Positions 1-5,532 of a stretch of 5,532 nt of DNA are shown here, in pieces. The position numbers and the translations under genes are program-made. The stretch covers positions 1 to 5,532 of the forward strand of contig CALFDL010000276.1 in NCBI GenBank assembly GCA_937950415.1, read 5' to 3'. The notes below the pieces were generated by a model that searched no databases, had not been told where the DNA came from, and worked only from the letters and a program-made list of their open reading frames with translations. Within the stretch, counting starts at the first letter, position 1. Each line of letters begins with the position of its first letter. This DNA is from an uncultured Collinsella sp. Its GTDB lineage: Bacteria > Actinomycetota > Coriobacteriia > Coriobacteriales > Coriobacteriaceae.

Positions 1-4
1 GGAG
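1..4 (+). promoter_or_regulatory. Shine-Dalgarno site of ddl
   Basis: GGAG lies 7 bases upstream of the ATG at 12, a normal spacing. It favours that start over the in-frame ATG at 36, whose nearest purine run (GAG at 30-32) is too close. The window edge cuts the site, so it may extend further left. Confidence 0.65.
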
Positions 5-11
5 TCTGCCC

Positions 12-977
12 ATGCCGGGTAAAAGCCTAGAGAACATGCACGTAGCGGTCTTGGCAGGCGGTCATTCCGCTGAGCGCGAGATTTCGCTCAATTCGGGAAA
101 AAACGTCGTGGTGGCCCTGAGGGAGGCCGGCTACACCTCGGTTGAACTGCTGGACACGGCTGCCGATAACTTTATGGTGACCATGGCAACCGGAGGCTTT
201 GATGTGGCGTTTATCGCTATGCACGGAGCTGGCGGTGAGGATGGTGCCATGCAGGGTGCCATGGAGACCTTGGGTATCCCCTACACGGCTTCGGGAGTGC
301 TCGCGAGCGCCTGTGGTGCCGATAAGGAGGTCTCCAAGCTCCTGTACGCCAAGGCAGGCATCCCCATTGCTCCCGGTCTGGCACTCGAGACGGGCGACGA
401 AGTCGATATCGATCACATCGTCGATATTTGTGGCGAGCGCTGCTTTGTGAAGCCCGCCGTCAACGGTTCGAGCTATGGCATCTCCCTGGTCCATGAGCCC
501 TCTGAGCTGCCCGCTGCCATCGCCAAGGCCTTTGAGTACGGCGACAAAGTGCTGGTCGAGAAGTGCATCGAGGGAACCGAGATTACCGTCGGCGTGTATG
601 GCGAGGACGACGTGCGCGCCCTGCCGATCGTCGAGATCCGCAAGCCCGAGGACTGCGAGTTCTACGATCTGGACGTAAAGTACGTCGACCCCACGGATAT
701 CCATCGCATTCCGGCGCAGATTTCGCCTGAGAACTACGCCCGTGCCCAGGAACTTGCCTGTGCTGCCCACAAGGCCCTCGGTTGCCTGGGTATCTCGCGC
801 AGCGACTTTATCGTGAGCGAGGACGGCCCCGTTATCCTCGAGACCAATACGATTCCGGGTATGACCGATACGTCGCTGTATCCGGATGAGATCCGCCATA
901 CGGACGATATGACGTTCCCGCAGGTCTGCGACAGCCTGATTCGCATGGGTCTTCGCCGAGCGGGCTTTGCATGCTAA
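12..977 (+). CDS. ddl: D-alanine--D-alanine ligase
   Basis: Cytoplasmic ATP-grasp ligase that joins two D-alanines, with ATP hydrolysis, into the dipeptide that ends the peptidoglycan stem peptide. The protein has 321 residues, normal for the family. The N-terminal D-Ala site is GGHSAEREISLNSG (residues 16-29), with E21 matching E. coli DdlB Glu15. H71 in AMHGAGGEDG matches His63. The serine loop is NGSSYGIS (151-158). KY at 223-224 matches DdlB Lys215-Tyr216, and the tyrosine is the residue associated with dipeptide rather than D-Ala-D-lactate synthesis. R263, D265, E277 and N279 supply the phosphate and Mg2+ contacts, followed by PGMT (282-285) and S288-L289. All key residues are present, so the enzyme should be active. 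The ATG at 12 is chosen for its GGAG; the ATG at 36 would lose eight residues and keep the whole fold. The last 7 bases overlap dinG, which suggests one transcript. The upstream neighbour is outside the window. Confidence 0.96.
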   Translation: MPGKSLENMHVAVLAGGHSAEREISLNSGKNVVVALREAGYTSVELLDTAADNFMVTMATGGFDVAFIAMHGAGGEDGAMQGAMETLGIPYTASGVLASACGADKEVSKLLYAKAGIPIAPGLALETGDEVDIDHIVDICGERCFVKPAVNGSSYGISLVHEPSELPAAIAKAFEYGDKVLVEKCIEGTEITVGVYGEDDVRALPIVEIRKPEDCEFYDLDVKYVDPTDIHRIPAQISPENYARAQELACAAHKALGCLGISRSDFIVSEDGPVILETNTIPGMTDTSLYPDEIRHTDDMTFPQVCDSLIRMGLRRAGFAC

Positions 978-3865
978 TCAAGGACGCCGTATCCCCTGGA
1001 ACACCGCAGTTTGTCATCGATTCCTACGCCACGCTCGCCGAGCGTGCCAAGACGCAGTCGTTCGGGCTTATCGAGGAGGATGTCATCGTCCTCGATACCG
1101 AGACCACGGGTCTTTCGGTGCAAGACAATGAGCTGATTGAGATTTCCGCGGCCCGCCTTTCGGGCCGCGAGGTCGTTGACCGCTTTGACACCTTTGTGCA
1201 TCCCAAGCAGTTGATTCCTGCCGAGATTACCGAGCTCACGAGCATTACGAACGCCGATGTGGCTGATGCCCCCTCGGCCGTTGACGCCGTGGCTGCTCTC
1301 GCCGATTTTGTCGGCGGCTGCCCGGTTATCGCGCATAACGCAACCTTCGACCGTTCGTTTATCGAGTCGGTCAAGGGCGGTGTCAACGTCAGCGATATTT
1401 GGATCGATTCATTGGCGCTGTCGCGCGTTGCGCTTCCGCGCCTGGCATCTCACAAGCTGTCCTTTATGGCCGATCTGTTCGGCTGCGACTCGGTGTCGCA
1501 TCGTGCGAATGCCGACGTCGACGCCCTGTGTGGGGTGTGGCGCGTGTTGCTCGTGGCGCTTACCGACCTGCCTCAGGGTCTTATGGCGCGCCTGGCCGAC
1601 ATGCACCCCGATGTGCCTTGGTCCTATCGTCCCATCTTCTCGTTCTTGGCGGGACAGAACCCCGGCTCCATCTTCTCTCTCAGCGCCGCTCGCGCCGACG
1701 TTCTCAAGGCCGATCGCGCTGAGGATCGCGTGGATGCCGATGAGCTGCCGGTGCTCAAGATGCCGAGTCGCGAAGAAATCGAGGCGGATTATGCCCCGGG
1801 CGGCCTGGTCAATCGCATGTATCCCACCTACGAGCCGCGTGATGAGCAGATCGCGATGGCGCTCGAGGTTCGCGATGCCCTCGTTACGGGCACGCATCGC
1901 GTAATCGAGGCGGGTACGGGCGTCGGTAAGTCGATGGCCTATCTGGTGCCTTTTGCCGAGGCCGCGCGCCGCAATAACATTACGGTTGGTATCGCGACTA
2001 AATCGAATAACCTTGCCGACCAACTTATGTACCATGAGCTGCCAAAACTTGCCGAGCAACTGCCCGACGGTCTTTCGTTTTGCGCACTGAAGGGGTATGA
2101 CCACTATCCGTGTCTGCGTAAGCTCGAGCGCATGAGTCGCGGTCAGGTCGAGATCACCACCAAGCGCGATCCTGCCGACACGCTTACGGCAGTCGCGGTC
2201 ATTATGGCGTACGTGTGCCAGTCGGCAGACGGCGACCTCGATTCGCTTGGCATTCGCTGGCGCAGCGTCAACCGTCCCGACTTTACAACGGCCTCGCGCG
2301 AGTGTGCCCGTCGCCTGTGCCCGTTCTTCCCCGACAAATGCCTGGTTCACGGTGCTCGTCGCCGCGCGGCACATGCCGACGTGGTGGTCACCAACCACTC
2401 GCTGTTGTTCCGCAATGTCGCTGCCGAGGGCAGGATTTTGCCCCCGATTCGCCATTGGGTAGTCGATGAGGCCCATTCCATCGAGCGCGAGGCCCGCCGC
2501 CAGTGGGCGCGCGTGGTCTCGGCAGATGAGTCGCGCGTTCTGTTTGAACGCCTGGGCGGTTCGAGCGCCGGTGCGCTGAGCCAGGTTTCCCGCGATTTAG
2601 CAACCTCGGAGGGCTCTACGCTCTACTTGGGACTGACCGCCAAGGCGACATCCACCGTCGCCCGCGCGAGCATGGCGATTGCCGATGTGTTCGATGGTGT
2701 TCGCGAGCTGGGCCGGCGCGCCCGTGGCGGCTACGACAACGCAAACCTGTGGATTGGTCCCGAGCTGCGTGAATCGGACGACTGGCATGATTTTATGCAG
2801 TCGGCACACGTCGCCATCGACGCGCTGGAGCAAGCGGACAAGAGTGTCGATGCACTGGTGCAGGCCGTTGCCGGCGATAAGCCCGAGACCGTTGTCGACC
2901 TGAGTGATATCTCGCATCGTCTACACGAACTAACGGAGAACCTCAAGCTCATCATCGATGGTACCGACGAGCACTACGTGTACTCGCTGCAGGTCAACCG
3001 CAGGCTGCGTGCTGGCGGCGAGTCGATGACCGCCGAGCGCATCGATATCGGCGAGGCCCTGGCGACTGAGTGGTTGCCCGAGGTTCACACGGCCATCTTT
3101 GCCTCGGCGACCATGACGGTGTCTAAGAGCTTTGAGCACTTTAACCATGCCGTCGGTCTCGACCGTATCGGTGCTTCGACGTCTTCGTCGCTGCATCTGG
3201 ATTCGAGCTATGACTTCGACTCGAATATGGCCGTAGTCGTTGCCGGGGATATTCCCGATCCGCGCGATCGCGAGGGCTATCTGTCGGCACTCGAGCGCGT
3301 ACTGGTCGATGCCCATCTTGCCATGGGCGGATCGGTGCTCACACTGTTCACCAACAGACGTGACATGGAGGATCTGTTCGCCCGTGTGGAGCCCAAGCTG
3401 GCCCGTGCAGGCCTGGAGCTTAACTGTCAGCAGCGAAATTCGTCTCCGCGCCGTCTGCGGGATCGTTTTATCAACGAGCCGACCTCGTCGCTCTTTGCGC
3501 TCAAAGCCTTCTGGGAGGGGTTTGATGCCAGCGGCGAGACGCTGCGCTGCGTCATCATCCCCAAGCTGCCGTTCTCGAGTCCCACGGACCCGCTCTCGTG
3601 CGAGCGTAATTTGCGCGAAGACCGCGCTTGGGCGCGCTATTCGCTGCCCGAGGCCGTACTCGAGGTCAAACAAGCCGCCGGCCGCCTCATTCGCTCGTCG
3701 ACCGATTGCGGCGTGCTCATCTTGGCCGATCCGCGCCTGGTGACGAAGGCCTATGGCAAGAAGTTTTTAACTTCGCTGCCGACGAGTTCCTATCAGCGCA
3801 TTGAATCGGCGCAGATCGGTCACTATCTGCAGTTGTGGCGCCAGGCGCACGAACGGCGCCGCTAG
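971..3865 (+). CDS. dinG: DinG-family helicase with N-terminal DEDDh exonuclease
   Basis: DNA repair or replication-associated protein of 964 residues with two parts. The N-terminal DnaQ-like 3'-5' exonuclease (about 36-195) has Exo I DTETTG (D42, E44), Exo II HNATFD (D127) and Exo III HRANAD (H177, D182), a complete DEDDh set. After a linker (about 196-280) comes an XPD/DinG superfamily 2 helicase: YEPRDEQ (287-293), Walker A EAGTGVGKS (313-321), motif Ia IATKSNNLADQL (341-352), DEAH (499-502), FASATM (710-715), motif IV around GGSVLTLFTNRR (786-797), motif V around FWEGFD (847-852) and motif VI QAAGRLIRS (901-909). C381, C445, C450 and C457 have the spacing of the [4Fe-4S] cluster of E. coli DinG and XPD. 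DinG helicases unwind 5'-3' and act on R-loops and D-loops; the exact substrate here is inference. The ATG at 971 lies inside the ddl end and has only a weak purine run upstream (near 958-964), suggesting translational coupling. The nuclease-fused form is typical of Gram-positive bacteria. Confidence 0.93.
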   Translation: MLIKDAVSPGTPQFVIDSYATLAERAKTQSFGLIEEDVIVLDTETTGLSVQDNELIEISAARLSGREVVDRFDTFVHPKQLIPAEITELTSITNADVADAPSAVDAVAALADFVGGCPVIAHNATFDRSFIESVKGGVNVSDIWIDSLALSRVALPRLASHKLSFMADLFGCDSVSHRANADVDALCGVWRVLLVALTDLPQGLMARLADMHPDVPWSYRPIFSFLAGQNPGSIFSLSAARADVLKADRAEDRVDADELPVLKMPSREEIEADYAPGGLVNRMYPTYEPRDEQIAMALEVRDALVTGTHRVIEAGTGVGKSMAYLVPFAEAARRNNITVGIATKSNNLADQLMYHELPKLAEQLPDGLSFCALKGYDHYPCLRKLERMSRGQVEITTKRDPADTLTAVAVIMAYVCQSADGDLDSLGIRWRSVNRPDFTTASRECARRLCPFFPDKCLVHGARRRAAHADVVVTNHSLLFRNVAAEGRILPPIRHWVVDEAHSIEREARRQWARVVSADESRVLFERLGGSSAGALSQVSRDLATSEGSTLYLGLTAKATSTVARASMAIADVFDGVRELGRRARGGYDNANLWIGPELRESDDWHDFMQSAHVAIDALEQADKSVDALVQAVAGDKPETVVDLSDISHRLHELTENLKLIIDGTDEHYVYSLQVNRRLRAGGESMTAERIDIGEALATEWLPEVHTAIFASATMTVSKSFEHFNHAVGLDRIGASTSSSLHLDSSYDFDSNMAVVVAGDIPDPRDREGYLSALERVLVDAHLAMGGSVLTLFTNRRDMEDLFARVEPKLARAGLELNCQQRNSSPRRLRDRFINEPTSSLFALKAFWEGFDASGETLRCVIIPKLPFSSPTDPLSCERNLREDRAWARYSLPEAVLEVKQAAGRLIRSSTDCGVLILADPRLVTKAYGKKFLTSLPTSSYQRIESAQIGHYLQLWRQAHERRR
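1147..1169. repeat. Perfect 9-bp GC-only inverted repeat inside dinG
   Basis: CGCGGCCCG (1147-1155) and CGGGCCGCG (1161-1169) are exact reverse complements separated by 5 bases (CCTTT). The mRNA would form a very stable short hairpin about 175 bases into dinG, in codons for the exonuclease domain (about residues 59-67). No T-run follows on either strand, so it does not look like an intrinsic terminator. It may be a by-product of GC-rich codons. Confidence 0.5.
3835..3862 (+). other. Hairpin at the convergent gene ends, no U-tract
   Basis: Two copies of GGCGCC (3837-3842 and 3855-3860) can pair with each other. G3835-C3862 and a U-G wobble (3836/3861) extend the stem to 8 pairs in the + transcript, with a 12-base loop. 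The stem ends in the dinG stop codon. Next to it is a smaller inverted repeat, CCGCTAGAGCGG (3859-3870), which spans both stop codons. Neither is followed by a T-run on either strand. If this is a terminator it is not a classic intrinsic one; it could equally be chance pairing of self-complementary GC words. Confidence 0.25.
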
Positions 3866-4785
3866 AGCGGACAGGCTAAGGTCTTCGCCATATCGCATAG
3901 GCGCTTCGACAGGACGGGGTCATCCAGAATGCGGATGGCTCCGCCCGCTGCTATTACCTGACTGAACAGCCAGCGCTCGGAGCTGTAGCGTACGATTACC
4001 GTCGCCGCACCTGCCCCATTAGGCTCGATCGACATAATGCCGGCCCAGCCCAGACGCTCTGCCATGTCGAGTGGCATGAGGAGCTTTGCGCCCTGCTCCG
4101 CTTGGGAGAGAGAGTCGTGGAGGGATGCGGTCGAAGGCGCGTGGCGCTCGACGGAATCCTCGGTGAGGGAAAGACCCTCGATTTTGTCCATGCGGTAGGA
4201 ACGCTGTCCATCAACTTCGATGTCCCAGGCAATCAGGTAGGTCTGGTCGCCATGTGTCGCGATGCGCAAGGGGTCGATGAGACGCTCGCGCGGCTGCGCA
4301 TCGTCCATCGAACGATAGGTGATGCAGCAGCGAACGCCGTCCTGAATGGCGCTGCTGAGCTGCTGCCAGTGCGATCCGCGGACGACGGTGTCGACGACGC
4401 GCTGATTATAGCCGAGCTCTTCGGGAAGAAGTGCCCGTCGAATTCGCGCCGCCGTCCGAGGCTCAATCCCCAGCGATTCGAGTTCGTGATTGAGCACGGC
4501 GCCTTCGGCGGCACTCAGGCGTAGCGGCAGTACGCGTCCCGCATCGCCGGTAAGGGATATGTGTTCGCCGTTGCGCTCGCAGATAATGCGGGCGCCCGAC
4601 TCGCGATCAGCGAGGGTCGAGACAATATCGAGGATCTCGTCCAGCGAGGTTCCGGAAATGTCAAAGCGGCTGCAAATCTCATTTTTCGTCAGTCCCGCGC
4701 TCCCGGCGGCGTAGAGGGCTTCCATGATGTCGATGGCACGCGAGAGTCTCTGCTCGCTGGTGAGTTTACGCGCGGGCATGCTCAT
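3862..4785 (-). CDS. HTH-WYL-WCX transcriptional regulator, PafC/PafB-like
   Basis: Predicted DNA-binding regulator of 307 residues with the usual three-part layout. A winged helix-turn-helix (about 11-80) has its likely recognition helix near SGTSLDEILDIVSTL (44-58). A WYL domain (about 138-208) carries the signature as QTYLIAWD (181-188) followed by QRSYRMDKI (194-202). A C-terminal WCX segment (about 233-303) includes YSSERWLFSQV (267-277). WYL domains are SH3-like ligand sensors; in mycobacteria PafB and PafC act together to activate DNA-damage genes independently of LexA. The pairing with a second WYL gene just upstream fits such a heterodimer, but paired WYL regulators also exist with other roles, so no symbol is assigned. 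The ATG at 4785 is chosen because AAAGGAC ends 5 bases upstream; an in-frame TTG at 4839 has no such support, and the ATG at 4779 is too distant. It overlaps the upstream gene by 20 bases, and its TAG stop interlocks with that of dinG. Confidence 0.88.
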   Translation of the reverse strand: MSMPARKLTSEQRLSRAIDIMEALYAAGSAGLTKNEICSRFDISGTSLDEILDIVSTLADRESGARIICERNGEHISLTGDAGRVLPLRLSAAEGAVLNHELESLGIEPRTAARIRRALLPEELGYNQRVVDTVVRGSHWQQLSSAIQDGVRCCITYRSMDDAQPRERLIDPLRIATHGDQTYLIAWDIEVDGQRSYRMDKIEGLSLTEDSVERHAPSTASLHDSLSQAEQGAKLLMPLDMAERLGWAGIMSIEPNGAGAATVIVRYSSERWLFSQVIAAGGAIRILDDPVLSKRLCDMAKTLACPL

Positions 4786-5532
4786 GCACCGTCCTTTCGA
4801 TGAGGCGGTTCCACGCCAGTTTGAGTGCGTCGGGGGCAACGGGCCTCATGCCGTCCATGGCATGGGCCATGCAGAATGAGGCGGCCGCGTCAAAGTCGCG
4901 CACGTCAACGGTCCAGGTCCATCCTTCTTCGCTGCGTGCAAGATTGCCTCGTCCACGCGTGAGGCCGCTGACCATATCGGCTTGCGACTCACGCGCGAAC
5001 GAGAACGTTGCCGCAACGGGCGGGCGGTCGGCAAAATCGAACTCAAAGAACAGGTAATCGTTGAGATTGAAGTCTGCAGGAATGGTGTATGCCCTTGAGG
5101 GACGCCAAGCACGGACGATGCGGTCGCAGCGGAACGTTCTGATGTTGTCGGTGGCATTGTCCAAGCCGCAGAAATACGCCGTGCCATCGTGCTCGAACAT
5201 ACCGTAGACGCAGACGGTGCGCTCTTTCTGCTCGCCGCGACCGTTCTGATACAAAAAACGCAGTGCGCAGCGCTCGGCAAAGGCGCTCCAAACCGCATCG
5301 ACGGTGGGGGAACGATGAATCGGCGTCTCGTCTGCGGCCGATATGCCGGTGAGATAGGCAATCTTGGACCGGATGTCGGCAAGCGGCGCGGCAAAGGCAG
5401 AGGAGCCAGTCGCAAGCGTCTGGTCGATGGCGTCCAGCAAGATGTCGGCATCGTCTGCGGTGATGAGGCCACCTGCCGCAAACGTGTGCTCGCGGTCGAT
5501 CGTCCACGAGCTTTCCTCGGTCTCCTGCGCGC
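4766..5532 (-). CDS. WYL-domain transcriptional regulator, PafB/PafC-like (5' end outside window)
   Basis: The reading frame is open from the window edge to the TAA at 4766-4768, giving 254 visible C-terminal residues; the true start lies beyond 5532. A TTG at 5440 can be read as a start but is almost certainly internal, because the upstream codons continue a family-like sequence (SSWTIDREHTFAAGGLITAD), typical of the end of the wing and the linker in WYL regulators. The helix-turn-helix should therefore lie just outside the window. Counting from the first full codon, the WYL domain covers about 77-145, with the signature GTAYFCGLD (116-124) and RTFRCDRI (131-138), and a WCX-like C-terminal region covers about 172-250. 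It is first in the operon, ahead of the second WYL gene and in the same direction, and the two products probably act together. The ligand and target genes cannot be read from the sequence. Confidence 0.85.
   Translation of the reverse strand, partial: AQETEESSWTIDREHTFAAGGLITADDADILLDAIDQTLATGSSAFAAPLADIRSKIAYLTGISAADETPIHRSPTVDAVWSAFAERCALRFLYQNGRGEQKERTVCVYGMFEHDGTAYFCGLDNATDNIRTFRCDRIVRAWRPSRAYTIPADFNLNDYLFFEFDFADRPPVAATFSFARESQADMVSGLTRGRGNLARSEEGWTWTVDVRDFDAAASFCMAHAMDGMRPVAPDALKLAWNRLIERTVHEHARA
4791..4797 (-). promoter_or_regulatory. Shine-Dalgarno site of the downstream WYL gene
   Basis: Read on the - strand, AAAGGAC ends 5 bases before the ATG at 4785, so AAAGGA has a 6-base spacer. 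It sits inside the coding end of the upstream WYL gene. It decides the start of the 307-residue protein and indicates independent re-initiation within a shared transcript. Confidence 0.75.

Noticed and set aside
27..899. 290-codon open frame antisense to ddl
   Set aside because: It lies entirely inside a ddl with all its conserved residues, and its translation shows no recognisable motif. It is a GC-rich shadow frame.
2216..2218. C416 of DinG as a cluster ligand
   Set aside because: It falls between the first and second expected cysteines and does not fit the spacing; C381, C445, C450 and C457 already supply four ligands.
1409..2476. 355-codon open frame antisense to dinG
   Set aside because: Long antisense frames are expected in GC-rich genes. 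The + strand carries the exonuclease, Walker A and cysteine motifs over the same bases, and I recognise no domain in the antisense product.
2930..3673. 247-codon antisense open frame over helicase motifs III-V
   Set aside because: It has no recognisable motif or good ribosome site, and the + strand helicase motifs explain the sequence.
3859..3870. CCGCTAGAGCGG as a terminator or regulator-binding palindrome
   Set aside because: The arms are only 5 bases with a 2-base centre, there is no T-run, and it overlaps two stop codons. Too short to claim as a functional site.
4786..4839. N-terminal extension of the downstream WYL protein from a TTG at 4839
   Set aside because: The extra 18 residues do not resemble the family, and the ATG at 4785 has a well-spaced AAAGGAC.
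4766..5440. The upstream WYL gene starting at the TTG at 5440
   Set aside because: The frame stays open to the window edge and the preceding residues look like the wing and linker of the same family. A start at 5440 would leave no DNA-binding domain.

Overview
This is a compact, high-GC (about 60% by eye), fully coding chromosomal window with four genes. The two left-hand genes run on the + strand: a D-alanine--D-alanine ligase (ddl), and a 964-residue DinG-family protein that joins a DEDDh 3'-5' exonuclease to an XPD/DinG-type helicase. The two right-hand genes run on the - strand and encode a pair of WYL-domain transcriptional regulators resembling the actinobacterial PafB/PafC pair. The upstream member of that pair is cut by the right window edge. 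The GC content, the style of the proteins and the tandem WYL regulators suggest an actinobacterium, perhaps of the Coriobacteriia (Collinsella/Olsenella-like). That placement is inference from general resemblance, not a database match.

Layout: ddl (12-977) has a good Shine-Dalgarno at the very left edge. It overlaps dinG (971-3865) by 7 bases, and dinG has no convincing ribosome site of its own, so the two are probably co-transcribed and translationally coupled. dinG meets the WYL operon tail to tail, and the two TAG stops interlock in one CTAG. The WYL genes (3862-4785 and 4766 to beyond 5532, both -) overlap by 20 bases, and a clear Shine-Dalgarno fixes the start of the downstream one. No gap between genes exceeds a few bases. 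The promoters of both operons lie outside the window, and I see no intrinsic terminator with a U-tract. There are no RNA genes, mobile elements, CRISPR arrays or long repeats.

Functional picture: Ddl makes the D-Ala-D-Ala dipeptide for peptidoglycan, and its retained active-site tyrosine argues against a D-lactate (vancomycin-resistance) type. The DinG-like protein has all three exonuclease motifs, the helicase motifs and four cysteines in the spacing of a [4Fe-4S] cluster, so it may be both a nuclease and an iron-sulfur helicase. PafBC-type WYL pairs activate DNA-damage genes in mycobacteria, so a WYL pair facing a DNA-repair helicase gene is suggestive. The convergent orientation, however, means they do not share a promoter here. 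Overall this looks like ordinary core genome. The most interesting points are the domain combination in DinG and the WYL pair beside it. I found no clear sign of an undescribed multi-gene system.
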